Below, piece after piece: positions 1-46,094 of a DNA stretch of 64,000 nt. The number at the start of each line of letters is the position of its first letter. The stretch's first letter is position 1. The translations under genes were made by a program, and so were the position numbers. The stretch comes from Apus apus (taxonomy: Eukaryota > Chordata > Aves > Apodiformes > Apodidae), in NCBI RefSeq assembly GCF_020740795.1, contig NC_067287.1, positions 17,375,501-17,439,500 on the forward strand, in the 5' to 3' direction. Under the pieces are notes generated by a model. It was not told the origin of the DNA and ran no database searches. It was given only the letters and a program-made list of their open reading frames with translations.

Positions 1-505
1 TTCTGGTTAAAAACTATTATGTCACACAGGTGATTTGACCAACCTCTAACATCAAAAGTTTAAGTAGCATTCATGAAAAAATTATCTTTTAAAATTTAAC
101 CAGCACACCAAATCAACCAGTACAAACACATTCCTCAGCACAAATACTTGGGATTGTGTGTATGAACAAAGTAGTATACAGCTATATAATAATTTCACAT
201 ATATAAGCTTATATGTGGTAATTTTTGATTCTCAGTATTAACGAGAAAATTAAATTTAAAATACTGTGATGTTATTTTTTTTCAGATGGGGGCTTTAATA
301 TTAAAGGGTTTGGGGGTTTTTTTGGTAGTATTTCTACTAATGTTTACCACTATTATGTTATCCATGGTTTTCCCAATACAAGATATATTCTAACAGAATG
401 TTTATACCACTGCAAAGTGCAAACAAATATCACATAATCAGCTGAGAAGAAACAAGTGTTTTTAGATTTCCTGCCAGTAAAACGAAGTTTGTAGTGTCAG
501 AGGTG
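1..505 (-). other. ITGB6: ITGB6 3' untranslated region (partial)
   Basis: AT-rich sequence immediately after the ITGB6 stop codon, continuing off the window edge. There is no AATAAA here on the minus strand. An ATTAAA variant lies at 299-294, but its use cannot be judged. The true 3' end may lie beyond position 1. Confidence 0.6.
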
Positions 506-32377
<31,872 letters not shown>

Positions 32378-33568
32378 TCGTTTTCAGTGATGGCTGCATG
32401 ACAAAAAAAAATTAGCCTGTTAATTATCGTCCGCATAAAGGTGGAATGTTGTAAAAATCATACGTTCCTGGCGGGTACGTTTTCAGATGTCACCTACACA
32501 GGATTGCAAGGAAACTTCAACCTTACTGGGACAGAGCATGAATAAAAGTGAAAACAAGGACTACCTGGGCAGGTAAAAAGGACAAGCTGTGCATAAAGTA
32601 ACATGAACATTGTTATCACTTCCTTGTTTTCCTGGACTCCTTATAAGGCATGAAGGGAAAATTCATTCAGGTAAAGTTTTCTGCTCTGGATCCTAGAGCA
32701 ACGCAGCCAAGAGAACAGGTTTTCCTGGGTACAGCAGCCCTTAGAAGGCTCCTCTAAAACAATGTCTTTAATTGTTCCCTGAGGGAGTGCATTAGGTAGA
32801 CAGATCATTATGATTGCCAAGTGAGTGTACCTCAAGAGATGTAAAAATTCCATTTTTTCAGATTTCCTGATGTGGAGGGAAACTTGTAAAGGCAACTGTG
32901 AAAAAAACAAAAATCAATCACTTACAACTGAGGACCTGGCTTCAGTATTCAAGATACAGAATACATTTATTTTATTAGCATTGCAAGCTGCAAAAGAAAT
33001 GCTGCAGTTGTGAATTTTTTTCTAATACATATGAGAAATCATTGCATTCCCAGCTCTACAACTGACTTGGGAAAAAATAATCTCAGCTTTAACTCTGTGT
33101 AATAAGCGGCCAAATATTCTACAACACTGATACAACAATATAACACATTATTGCTATCTCTTTTTTAGCCCCAACCTGGAATGAAGGCAAAATACACATT
33201 TCTTACAACCTTATTAAAATGAAATAAAATTTCTTATTTGCAGATTTAATCTCTTCGCATCTTTTATGTTCTGCTATTTTCTGTTTTGAAAATAATCTGT
33301 TCAGGACAAAGCCCTTCTTATCATAAGGGTTTGCAACAGACTATACAGTGCAGTTTAAAATTATAATTTCAGCAGTTGTATTGCTGGCCTGAAAACATTT
33401 TATTTCTTCTCCACAGTCAGAAATCCTACCACAGTTAGCTCCTAAGGACTAGGTTGCTCTCACCTATACAGCTGGCAGGATCAGACCTCCCTTTTTAGAC
33501 TGGTGATAGCTGCAATCTTGGGGCAGGATGTGACAATAAGAATGGGTCTAGACTAGTTAAACTCTACA

Positions 33569-33790
33569 TGCCTGGAAACATTCCTGGGTATTGAGGCCAA
33601 CTGGCACAGAAAGGCCTGAGTTGATGCTTGCAAATTGCCTTTTGGGACCATTATAGCAACCAAATTGTGCCCAGAAATTGTTTGCAGAGGGTGATAATTG
33701 GAAGAGGTCAAATTCATGCCAGGGAGCATTTTAACAGTTTAATAGCATAGACAATCTCATTCTAGTGCCTGGAAATATTCCCAGGCACAT
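33569..33790. repeat. Pair of similar 17-bp motifs 200 bp apart
   Basis: TGCCTGGAAACATTCCT near 33570 and TGCCTGGAAATATTCCC near 33768 are near-identical. The second sits inside a perfect GCCTGG/CCAGGC inverted repeat. I do not recognise the intervening 180 bases. Confidence 0.5.
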
Positions 33791-36700
33791 CCGATTTTAC
33801 TAGTATTTACAGTCTAGGGATAGTTTCATAGCAGCTCAAGTTGGATCACGTCAAGCATACCTTTGCTCTGCCCTTGTGTTCCCACCCCTTCTCTCCTAGC
33901 AGTACTCATGTCCAAACAAACAGTGAGCTGATTTCAACTGATCCAATTAAAATCCAGGCACCTCCTGTGAGGTGGCTACTTCTCACCTGGGTGGGTCCCT
34001 TGAACGATGTGGCCGCCCAGTCCAGAGTGAGTGCCCAGGTCAAGGAGCAGAAAAGACAGGAAGAGCTGGCAAGAAAGGTGGGAATACATTAGACTGGATT
34101 TATGCCAGTTTAGGCTGTTGTGGAACCATATCTTAACATTTCTATTTACAACATTTCTACATCTCCTTCAACTGTTTTATATACCTTGGAGTGTCCTTTA
34201 TAAGGCTCTGTTCAGCTACAGCAATTCCCTGTGGGATGAAAAAAAGCATTGATTAGACTGTGTTCCCTCAGCTGGTTAAGACAACTCTGAGGACACCGTC
34301 AGTAACTACCTAAGGTCAAAAACAAGTGGAGTCAACTGAAAACTTTTGCTCCTACTAAGAAAATAATCCTCCTGTAAGTGCCATTCAACACATCTTATTT
34401 CCTTCGGTTAAATTTACATTTGTGTACACATCCTTTAATATTGATCCTATGTCTATGTCCTTGCAGAGCTCCACAAACCAGTCCTTTCCCTTTCAATGTA
34501 GAAAGTTACTTTGTAACTCTTACTAGTTCTGGGGTAATATAACAACACTTCAAAGCATATGCTGAAAGGACTTGGTGGCAGTCCGTCAGCCACCAAAACG
34601 TACCAGACACCAGCACTGTCCCAGATTAAGGACCAGCCAGCTGAACAGCTAGCAATCAGCAGATGCTTGGTTTTAGATTAAAGGTATCACACTTTTAAGT
34701 GTAGACAGAAGGAATGATACAACCTACTTGAAACTTACACATTCTGATATTATCAGTACCCCGTTTGCTCATGTGGTAATATTTTATATAGGTCTTGGCA
34801 AGGACAGCGTGACTGGAGGCTAAGTGGGAAGTAGTGCCTCCGATTGGGATGGCTGCCAAAGACTATCTGAAAAGGTTTCTGAAAATTATTAATAAGAATA
34901 GACCACCCAAGATTTCCTGGAGAGACCAGAGAAGGAAAAAAAAGTAACAGGGCAAACAACAACAAAAACACATGGGAAAAATAGAGGGGAAAAAAATCAA
35001 GGTCAATTTGATTTTTAAAAAGTCAGACAATGAGAAACTCACAAGGCTGGACAGAGTGCGAATAAAATACTCTGGGGCACAGGAGATTAAGAGAGGTCCA
35101 AGCAGGGAGACAACACATATCAAGAGTAGATCTTTGGCAAGGCAAGAAAATGTAGGCAGGGAGCTGATGATTATTCCTGTTTTGAAACATCACCAAATAT
35201 CTTATGCAATATCTAAAGGTAGTTTGTCCACAAAATTCCTATACTAATGTAATGCTTTATTGGTTTTAACTGCCACAGATGCTAGAAGAGCAGAACTGCA
35301 ATCTGCAGCAGCCTTGCTGATGTGGGGAGGATGTGTAAAAACCTCTGGGGTCTTGGCATTGCTTGGTTTGACAGCAAGATTCCCCTTTTTTATAAGGTTT
35401 GCAAGACAGTCTTTTTTTAAATTTACCCAAATTAAAGGCATCAATTCAATGTGATATAACAAACAGGTAGTTTATAGTACAGACAGATCATAACTATTAT
35501 TGTTTTCATCAGCCGCTATACTCTTGCAAATAGGGTATGAACTGGTGTAGCATAATTACATGTACAGGGAGACCAGCCCAAGGGAACACAACAATTAGTT
35601 CCTTTTGTGCTAGACAAAACCTGGAAGAGGAGGGACATAAACTCCAGTGAAAGCTTATCAGTCAACATAAAAGATCAGTATGTCCCAAGCTCATCTGAGC
35701 AAGGGAAATCTCTTTTAATTAGAAGCTGGAGATCAATCCATATGAAGGAGAAACTCTTGTAAGCAATCTCTCAGCCTCACACACAACCCAGCTTTTAATT
35801 CCCTTTTAATGCTCTTCTCTTAGACACTCTCACCCTGGAAGCCTGGAAAAATACAAAGCAGTATAAAGTCTGAATGTCCCACAGGCCAAGATAGTTCTCA
35901 GAATATTTCCAGAGGTGGGATTAAGTGCCTCCTGCACTTCAGAAAACATTTCTCTCCTCTTGCCCTTCATCAGAGATTTTTGTGGGACTGGAGGCAGTGA
36001 GGTGAGGTCACTCACCTCCTCAGTGTGTGGGTAAGAGGCAAAAGGCTACACTCCTCAGGTCAGAGGCAGGTTGTTTTGAATTTGAAACATCTGGTGACTT
36101 TATTCTATCCCTGATTGTCTTCCAAATCCAATCTAAAAAGCTCCTCATGATCTCTAACTGGCAGTCAAAGCAAACACTAAGAGTTTTGGTCAAACTTTTT
36201 AACTGGAAAGGTAACAACTGAAGAATATGCAAAAGCCCACAGTACGAGTGGTTAAAATACTTTTCTCCCAAAGAAGATGTATGTTTTGTAGCTGCACAGT
36301 CAAGTGCTTCCAGACTCTTGGGCCAGCAGAAATGCAAGGTATTTTCTTTGGAAAAAGCCTACCCAAAAATAAAGCCCTCAGCAGCAGCCTGACAGACCCA
36401 GCTCCAAAGAACAGTGATGACAGATGTTTCAGAGGATGCCTGTCTATTAGCTAAGCAAGGAAGCCTGAAAAAAAAAGTTACCACGCTTGAAACTTGGTTT
36501 AATCTCTGAGGAACTAGAGGTGATTTGAGTAGCCATGTGGTGGTGTGAATTACCTACAAACAGAGAGAAACCACAAACATACACAGCTATGATACTGGAA
36601 GGACTGTCCTGTCTCTACCTTTACTGCAGCAAAGGTCCTAACAATACTTTAGGAAGAGCTGTCAAAAACATTTAAAGATGAAGCAACAATCCCTAACAAC

Positions 36701-39192
36701 AGTTATATCGAATAGGAAAACTTACAGTGATGGTTAATGCGACTAGTCAGTAATCTTACATTTTTTGAATTTTTTTACTTGAAATTTTTTCTAGACGTAA
36801 AACAACAGTATCACCCATCAAATACCTGTGTAAAATAAACACATTTGGATTTATATATTTTAAATGCTAGCTGATACTATTTGCTATCTCTGTTAATCAG
36901 CACCGTGAGAGATGGGTATCACTTCAACAGAAAATGGGATCAATCCAAAGAAACTACTGCAAGCATTCTGGTCGTGCATAAACAACCCAGGACTTGTGTG
37001 AAATGAAAATCTGAATGTACAAGTGACTGAGCTGCTCCAGACCAGCTCCTGTGTTTTGAGTTCTATTAATATCATACCCCATTGGGCACCTAGGACCAAA
37101 ACCCTGCTGTGCAGGGTAAACCACAGAGCCCACCAAAGATGCAGGTATGTGGAGAGACAAAGGCATCCCTTGCTCTCCTCCTCATGTGTTGTTTGCAAGC
37201 AATGCTATGCATGATGGAGAGAGGCTCTAGCAGAGGATGAGAGGTATCTGTAGCTCCTTCTAGTGGGTTGTGGGAGCTGAAGAGCCAGAGGGAAGAAATA
37301 AATTTTTCCCCTCCAGGTCTAAGCAAAGCGGGGTGTTGGGGATTCGTGACTCAGGTCGTGATTCATGCTCTGGTCTCCTCTTGCTTCTGGAGCAGCACAC
37401 TGCTGTGAGATGAAGGCAGAGACTGAAGTCAACAACCCACCTCTGAACAAACAGAGAGGAAGAGAAGGAGGAATTGCTCACCAACTATGCAACAAACAGC
37501 AGGCAGGAAACCCAGGGTGTTTTCAACTCATGTTTACCGTGCCCACAGCTCTGACCCAGCTGGTTTCAGCTCAGGGTGTGAGCAAACCTTTGTCCTCTGT
37601 TTATTTCACGTGTGAGCACACTGAAAGGTTTGTTTTTCAGTTCTGAATACTCTTGCACTCAAAGCTGAATAATCAAACCTTAGAACTGTAGTAGGACTCA
37701 GGTGAAATGGGTGGGAAAATCAGGTAGCATTCAAGTGGGACTACCAGCCAGCCACCACACTTAAAACATGCCAGGGATTTCCACACCACCTCTCAAACCT
37801 GACCTCAGTTTCTGTTTGCTTTTTGCACTTACTTGGTACTTGTTTTTCTCCCTACAGTATAAAAGCCTGGCATCGGGGCACCAGAGCAAGTACCTCTGCT
37901 CAATGCTGGTGCAAGGCTGGACATGCTAGTGCTGAGCACTGACTCCAGAATACCTCAGACCTCCTGCACTTCATCTGCTCAGATTAATGCTAGGTGTGAG
38001 CTGGACTGTGCTGTCACCATTACAGATGGGCCAAAGGCAGTCCTGAGACAGGCAGGTTGCAGCAAGACAAGGAGAAACACAGAGATTTAGCACAGTCCTG
38101 CAGCAGGCTGGGCTAGGTGACAATGCAGAGGGAGGACTTGCTTTTGAAAATCTGGTAGAATTGACATGATGTAAACATGATGTATTCAGGCTTGATTAAT
38201 CCAAATGTAAATTCTAAACTACTGAGCTGTGATTGAATAGCGTGTAAAACATGATTCCACTCTGGTCTTATACGCAGAAAATAAATTTATCTTACAGTTG
38301 ACCTTGATGTACTTGACCTAGAGAAATCCAGTGCTTTGCTGAAACTCAGAGTTTGAATAATGTTAATCTAGAATAACCAAAACAGATAAACCTGTTTAGC
38401 TCAGCACCCAAACAGCTGCTCTAAACCAAGGAAACTGGTTTCAGACACTGCCTGAAACCAGCTACACCTCTGCAGCTTTCCAGGAGCTATTCTGAACTTG
38501 GTCAGCGTGGTTTGTATTCCCAGACAAGCAGCATTCAGGCCCCTCACTCCCAACAGTGGGTGCAGGATCTTTCTGGGAAAAACACCAGATTTAGGGTTTG
38601 CAAAGCCTATTGTACGAAGTGCTGCCATCTTATGGCTACTCTGCTACTCCGGAGTAGAGAAATTATTTTAAAATTTACATGGAAAAAAAGGTGTTCAGAT
38701 AGTAACAGTTCTTTTACCTTTTAGCAATATTTTGCCTTGACACGTATGTAATAACCTTTGAACATGTTCATATCATTATTAAACAATTTGGTAATTTATG
38801 TTATATCAGAGTGATAATTTTTTGTTAACACTTTTTTTTCCAAATTCCTGTCTCATCTGTCACAGTAAACAGAGCGTTACTTCTAGCATCTTTGTTGTAA
38901 GATTAGTTATACATTTCTGAAATGTCAGAAATTGTTTCAAGTATCGTTTCCGGCATAAATTATTACTGTATTTTGAAAATCTTGCCTTATTGTTACATGT
39001 GTGTTTCTTATGGAAATAAAAAGGAAATTGAAACCAACAGTGTCTGCTCAGATGTAAACAGAAATGTTGGAAAAGACAACTTTATATAGAACTATTAGTG
39101 CTTCTACTACTCTTAAAAACTGATCAGAGCTGTTGTTATCATAGATCTAACTAAAACAATGCCAGACTTAAAACATGTATATAGAACAATCT

Positions 39193-39216
39193 CAAATAAA
39201 ATAAAATAAAATAAAT
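39193..39216. repeat. (AAAAT)n microsatellite
   Basis: Four to five copies of AAATA/AATAA pentamer. Confidence 0.9.
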
Positions 39217-39819
39217 TCCAAGTATTTTGGCTGAGTTATACCAAAAGGATAAGGCAGAGCAGATTTTCCCTAACAGTATTTTCCAGGAATTAAAAACAAT
39301 AGAACATGAAAACAGTCTAAATAATAATTGAGCCAGTGATGCCTTGTGCTTCTTATCTCATACATATGCAACCACATTGCTGTGCTTCACTGGACACTTC
39401 ACACACAGAATTACGACAATTTTAAATATTTTAATTTTTTGTACTAATTCTTAACATTTTGTAGAACACTGATGTGTCACAGGAGGCCACAGAGTCATGC
39501 TTTCTATCTGAACCAATAAATTAACTGAAATTTCAAAAAATACTTTTGCCACAGTAGTACAAAGCAGAGCGTCTTGGAGATACTGAAGATACGTCCTTTC
39601 ACCTTGCACATATGCGTTAATAAATTTATGAGAAATCCATTGTAATACTACTCAGAATGTTTAACTCTGACAGAGAGGCAAATAGAAAGTGGTTCTACTC
39701 ACCTTTGTGGTATATGCAAGAACTAGGTGAATTCTATATTATCCAATTAGCAAGCAAGTAAGTTCCATTTTACTCTGACACCCTCTCCTACAGCAGTTTG
39801 CTCCTGTCACGCTTACTAG

Positions 39820-40210
39820 AAGACTGTTTCAGAGACTCCACTCTTCTCATGGCTGGAAACCTCAGCTCCAGCTTGGATGGACTTTCAATTTATATCCATT
39901 TGTTTTAATGACAGCATTGTCTGGTAACTTAAATAACCGATTTCCTTTCCTAGTATTTGCCCTGCCCTTCTTTCCCCTCCCCCCTTGATGTATTTATAGA
40001 CAGCAATTGTATATCCCTCATTCTTTGTTTTATCCCATACTAATTATCTGCATTTCTTTCAATTCCCTTTCCTAATTATGTGTTGCAGGCTGTCCACTGT
40101 ACTCCAGAAGAGCTTCAACCAGTGCTTCCTACAATGGTGTCCATGCTGACACATCCCTCCCTAAATCTGCTGTGTTATATTTGAGCAGGATCATTTTTGC
40201 CTCCTCAGCA
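39820..40210 (-). mobile_element. Ancient CR1/L3-like LINE relic
   Basis: TTATATCCATTTGTTTTAAT, then ACAGCATTGTCTGG and TTAAATAACC, then GATGTATTTATAGACAGCAA and TGTACTCCAGAAGAGCTTCA follow the order of old archosaur/turtle CR1 copies (reverse orientation). It is much more diverged than the other CR1 copies here. The remnant may continue past 40210. Confidence 0.55.
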
Positions 40211-43200
40211 TCCTTCTACAACTAAACAAGACATTATGGTCTTCCTTTTGCTCAGCTGATAAGCCACAATTTAAGACAGAAATAATTTCCACCACAGTTT
40301 GTGTGTGATCTGGCACTTGTGCTATTATATTCTACATCACACCTCCAGCTCTCAAGTTCCCCCACAATGAGGACACAGATATTTTTCTCATCTGACCATG
40401 CCAGTTTTAGAAGCAAGTCAAGTATTGATACTTTCAGAGACTAGCTGAAACTATGATGCCTGAAATTCTCACTCAACCTTTAGGTAGCCCAGTAATTCTC
40501 TTTCCAGAGCAGATAGTATCATATATACATTTCATCAACCCTCAAACTTTGTATTAAACATTTATTGCTTTCATCCTATTTTCTCCATTTTATCTCCACA
40601 CCCTTATTTATTCTTCCTTTATGTATTATGAAGGTCAGATTTATAAAGCTGTATGAGGTAACCTTCTCCTCCACTCTTCTCCTTTCTTTTGGCAGCTCTT
40701 TAAAGAAAACTTTCCTCCTTTACTTGAAATTTAATTTGCTCATTCTTTCAGCATTTTATAATGGACGTCATTCTACTATAGACCTACTATACTCTGAATT
40801 TACTTTTCAAGTTTGTAAACTTTAGCTTTTATTTCTACAGATTCTTCCCATCTTGATTCTATTTTTATCCATTACCTATACCATCTTCCTCACAGAAAAG
40901 AAGAAAATTAATTTATTTGGTTTGGGCAATATCTATCCAATCTTTAATTTATTTCTCAACCTTGCCACATATCAGACCCCCTCTGCTTCTTGGTTCCCAA
41001 GATGTTCTGATTATCTGGTATGGTGGGGTTTTCATCCCCTATGACATTCACTCTCTTTGCTCACTCCTAAAACATTTTTGGAGGATCTATTCATCCAATA
41101 AGGTGCTAGCATCATTCACTCTCTATTTGCAGTGCAAAGTGCAGATTTTAAAAGTACTATTTACACTAAAGAAATTCCAGCACTCAGATCTGGTACCTTC
41201 ATCCACTTGCCATTGCTAACTAATTTCTTTAGGTACAACACTTCAGAAGGAGAAATGTTGGGAAATTAACATGCCTATTCTTATTTATTCTTTCCCTTAT
41301 TTTCAGTTTAATCAAGTTGGGATAACTTTAGCTGGGTTATTTTCTACAACCAGCTGTTCCGTGTCATCACTACCTAACAAAGATCATCTAGAATAGCATC
41401 ATGGCAATCCAGTGACTGCTTAGTGATAAAATCTGCCAGTTATTACACCCTGGAATAACTGACTCTACTGTTATCAGTAACATTTGCTTTATACTCTATT
41501 TCTGAGCAGTTAAAATCTTCTGCAATGAGGCCATGCTTGGAGTTTTTCTTTCATGCTGTAGCCATCTGTGTTAGATATATGTGTGACAGTTCCGTAGTGG
41601 TCCTTCAGAAGATCTTCAGTCTGACAAATGCCATTCTGCCCATGCCACCTCTCTTTGTGGGCAAATTCTTCATTACCAAGTGATGCCTCTGCACCTCTGC
41701 TTTTATTCCTAATTTTCAGAAAAGTTTACGTGTTGGTTTAAGTACACTTCAGTCATAGATTACCCATCCACCATGCTTCATTACTGGGAGATTTGGGGTC
41801 ATCCTGGATGCTGCAGTTCTAGCCTGCCTCTGTTAGCACACAATTTTTGTACACCAATATCTCAGCTCATCTTCTATGACAATACGTAATTTTTTTTTAC
41901 ATTGCTCACAACCCTTTTGTTCCAGACATGCAGGACATTCACATCACATTCCAACTCACATCAGTACTGATTTTTCCTGTCCATTTTGCTCCCATCAGAT
42001 GTTTCTTTCTCCTCCATAAATTCACCATTTTCTGCTTTTCAGAACCAGGTGTGGAAGTTACTTACAAGCATCCCCCAATCTTTTCTTCTATTTCCTAGCT
42101 TTCAATCCTTTTACTAATTATACTGATATATAAATAGATACTATTACCCTGTATTCTTTTGTAGTATGCTAAATGACATAACTACGTTATACTATATTGA
42201 TACTAATTATAGCAATCTTGGTTCCAGATAATTAACATCCTGTTTTCTCCAATGAAGTTCAGCTAGTTTATGTGAAAAAACCTGTCCTCACAGTTAAACG
42301 CCTTGCAATATTCCTCATAACATCAATTCTTAAGACATCTGCTGCTCTTTATTATCTTGCATGCTTTAACACACCCTCCTCAGGAATGAAACGCTGCCAT
42401 GGGAGCTTTTGTGCAGGACGAACATACACGGATTTCCCCTGTTTTGTGTTCTTCTCAATGCTTTCTCCTTCAGTCTTTTATCCTACAATGTGAGCTGGTG
42501 CAAAGTTATTTTTCATCCCAGAAATGATTGCATTGCTACAGGTGCCAAAATGGCTTCTGTTTTATAAATGGAATAAATAATAAAACTGCACACAAATACA
42601 ATCATGTTGTCTTGAAATTGTGATGTAATATTACTGCTGACTTTACATTTATGGGGCAGTTTTAAAATAGCTTCAGTTAAAATACAGTTTTGAATGAAAG
42701 AGATAAAATTACAGCTTGAATTTACTTTTGAACTTGAGTAACTATAAGAGATGTCTCATCAGTTCTCCTGGAGATATTTTAGTCATTGGGAGTTAATAAT
42801 TACCTGGAACTATGTGAAAAAACTATTCAAAGCCAGTCTACAATACAGTGTTGTGCTAGGGAAGAAATGCAGACATTGAGTCATAGCTGTCAGTTATTCA
42901 TTATACTTCAGTCAGTCATTATGTGATTCCTTCCAACATTAATCTTGCTTTTGATTTACAGTAAGATGCTGATCTAGTGAATGAGACTCCCTCAACTGAC
43001 CAAGATCCTGCCCACCCTAATCAGGAGAGACCTTTGTGTCTAATTGACATACAGTGATAACAAAATAATAATAATAAATATATATATATATTAAAAATCC
43101 CCTAAGAATATATTAAAGCTGTTAATGAGTTAGTTTTAGTTTGGAAGAGGCATCTGAGTGCCGTTTTACATCAGAGAATGATAGCTGTGCTCAGTAATGT

Positions 43201-44168
43201 CCAAGAGCAACAGGAGAGACCAAAGAATTCAAACAGCTGAAACACTGGGGCTGTGGTTGCAACCAGGGACTGTGCCAAGCCATGCATGTGGCTCTGCACA
43301 AACCTCTGGGTAACAGCAAACATGGGTCTTGGACTAATGTGCAGGAGGTGCCTTACTCTGCTTTTTCTATATACACAGTCAAGAGCAAACTGGCTCCTAA
43401 CTTGGGTGCGCAAGGTGCTTCCTGCAACACAGAAGAAATCTGTGCCAGAAAAGAAGTCAATCCAACATATAATTTGTTAATTTGATTTTTCAGCTGTCTG
43501 TCGGGACTTCAAAGCTAGGGAAGTTCCTCTCTGGCTCTGTAGTGTGTGAGCTTCCCTGCATGGAGGAAAAACATAAATGCTCTCTTCTGCCTTTATCCTG
43601 TTAACCTGAAGATAAAGGGGATGAGTGCATGACCTACAAGTCAATACTATGGTAACAATTTAAAGGAAGATTATCTAATAAACTGCACCAGCAGTGAACA
43701 GAATATGCTAATAATGTCTTATGGAAAGTATATCTTTATCATATTCTTGTGATGTCATAATTTTCTGTCTCATTTTGTGAAAGCTGATCAATATGGTTTT
43801 AAAGGTATACAAAAGCAAACAAAATCATTGTAGTTATTTATTCAGGCAGTGCTGACACACAACTACTCAGAGTGCCTGCACAGTCACATTACTGATAAAC
43901 CCACTAATTTTTATTAGGTCTCTTAACCTTCATCCTCATCTGATGTTTATGTTCTCATGTGTTACCATCTGATTCATCCTTACCACTTTCACAAGAGTAT
44001 TTTTCTTTCCCCTGCTGCTTCAGAAGCCTCCTCCTAAGTTTATTTGCTAGGCCTATGTGTTGAGCAATGACAGTTTGATTTCTCTCATACTTCTGCACTT
44101 CCATATTAACAACTCTTTCAAGACTTGAACTTTTGCTTACATTCTTTTAAGTTCACATGCTTCATAGT
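40211..44168. other. Non-coding interval
   Basis: About 4 kb, pyrimidine-leaning on the plus strand, possibly with further decayed repeat. It contains a short TAA/TA microsatellite at 43065-43092. No gene is supported. Confidence 0.6.
43065..43092. repeat. (TAA)n-(TA)n microsatellite
   Basis: AATAATAATAATAAA runs into TATATATATATATT. Confidence 0.9.
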
Positions 44169-44305
44169 ATATCATAGAGTCACAGAATTTTTTGGGATGG
44201 AAAAGACCCTCACGATCATCAAGTTCAACCATTAACCCAGCACTGCCAAGTCTCCCTCTAAACCATGTCCCTCAGCTCCACATCTACATGCCTTTTGAAC
44301 AGCGT
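44169..44305 (-). mobile_element. CR1 LINE 3'-end fragment
   Basis: It starts with ATCATAGAGTCACAGAAT, the reverse complement of the CR1 3' terminal octamers, then GGGATGGAAAAGACCCT and ATCATCAAGTTCAACCATTA. About 140 bases of the extreme 3' end. Confidence 0.88.
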
Positions 44306-46094
44306 TTTCTCTATGATCCTGGTACTGTGCTGCTGCTGTTGTTATAGTGATGCTTGAGGAAGATTATTACTTGGAAGAAATTACTCCTCTCTTGCAACCA
44401 GAACCAGTCCAGGCTCAGACAGAGCATCACAAGTTCCAAGTGGGGCAGCCTTCCTTGCTGAAGAAATTCTTTAGTGCAGCTTTTGTGGGAGAAATCTGTC
44501 ACCTTCTATATGTTTATAACATCTATTAATCCTCTGAATAACAGCCCATGCATCAGAGGCCATGATTTGATTCTACAAGAACAGCAGGCAAATATTGCCA
44601 GAAAAATAACAGTCTCGTGTCAGGAACAGGGGATTTCCAAATCTGAGCCTGAAAGCCTGGGTGGAGGACAGCCAAGCACAGGAGGTGTGGAAGCCAGGAA
44701 AAGGTCAGAGCAGGAGCAAAGCTTGCCGAAGCTGATTTTAAACAACCATTTGATATACTGGCTGTGGGTTTAATACCCATTGCTACTGGATGAAAGGAAT
44801 TGCTGCTAGCACAGGACTGTGGGACCAAAGGAGGCAAGAGGCATCTTCTGTTGATGATAGTGATCTCTATTACAAGTAGGTTTTCTGCCCTGGGGAGGGA
44901 GAGCAGCATTTACAGTCCTACCCTATAAATGGTTCTGCTAAGGGAGGAAGAAAGATCTCTATATGACCTTAGTAAGACACCTCTGCAGACACAGCCAGGA
45001 GGCTTTATCACACAAATGCTGCTCCTAGATAGTCTGTCACGGTCTCATTTCAGGGGCAGCTAGCTTTAAATGAAACCTCATTTTGATCAGAATCTACCTC
45101 CCAGCTGACGAGCCTGTGGATGGCCACGTATTGTCTTGTCACAGCCTTCAGGCTGTCTGGGTGTCAGCGACAGGAAACAAACTCTAAAGGAGAGACCTGG
45201 CCTTGGGTTGGCACCCCTCCGCTCCTGAGAAAAGGATGAAAACTGCTGGAAGAGCAGCATTGTTCAGGCTCTGGAGATCTGCTTCAGTTGTTACTGGAAG
45301 AAAGAGCTTTGCAAGTTTACAGGGAAAAATTGATGTATTAATTTGTGTTTTCTTACATATGGAATACCAGAAAGCAAGCCAGATGAGAATTCTGGTTACC
45401 ACTGAGGTGTTGCCCAGGTCACAGAAGTTTGATTTAAAAGGCATATTCCTATCTTCCTAAATTTTCAAAATTAAATGTTGTTAATGGCTGAACAGGCATC
45501 TTATGAATTTTCCCAAGTCCCTGCACTCTTAATAGATAGTGTGAATGTTTTAATTAAAGCTTTGACAGAATTAGATCAGGACTACTGTATCATTTTCCTT
45601 TCATGGCATGCTTCAGCAAGCTAATGCAGATTGCTAGGTCGATTAGATATATCAATATTATCAGACACACCATGTGTCAAGCTGAACACATTAAAAGCTG
45701 ATGTTAAATTTGTTAAATAGGTCATGAATCACTCAGACTTATTCAGCCATCCAGAAATTATATGAAAAGTATGAGTAATAAGGGAGTTTTTTGTTTTGTT
45801 TTTATATAAGCAGGAGGATGAGGCACCTGAACAAAGGTTCATACTAAACAACAACTTTAACTCTGCTCATGTAGAAATGGTATTTAGACCATGATGCAGA
45901 AAAATCTACATTTTTATTTTGCTGAAGACCTTATCATAGCTTTCTGAGAACTAAAATTTTGACAACTTGGTTTGGAAGGAGCCTGTTAAGATCTTCAAGT
46001 CTGGTAAAAAAGAAAAAAAAAAAGCTGCATATATAAAAAACCTCCGCAACTTTTTAATAAAAGTTGTCCCCAAAGACAAAGTTGTCCCAAAGAG
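44306..46094. other. Non-coding interval
   Basis: 1.8 kb of unique-looking sequence between two CR1 fragments. Short frames on both strands near 44474-44909 are not supported by any recognisable domain. Confidence 0.6.

Larger units (their letters stand above)
32394..39819. other. ITGB6 upstream non-coding region, proximal part
   Basis: 7.4 kb without a supportable gene. It should include the intron feeding the acceptor at 32394-32395 and perhaps the non-coding first exon and promoter of ITGB6, which I could not place. A near-palindromic repeated motif lies at 33569-33790, and an (AAAAT)n run at 39193-39216. Short frames are not conserved-looking. Confidence 0.6.

Noticed and set aside
32641..32910. 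Minus-strand frame containing MEFLHLLRYTHLAIIMICLP, which looks like a signal peptide upstream of ITGB6
   Set aside because: No phase-compatible donor follows it, and 32377-32317 encodes a much better beta-6 signal peptide with correct phase.
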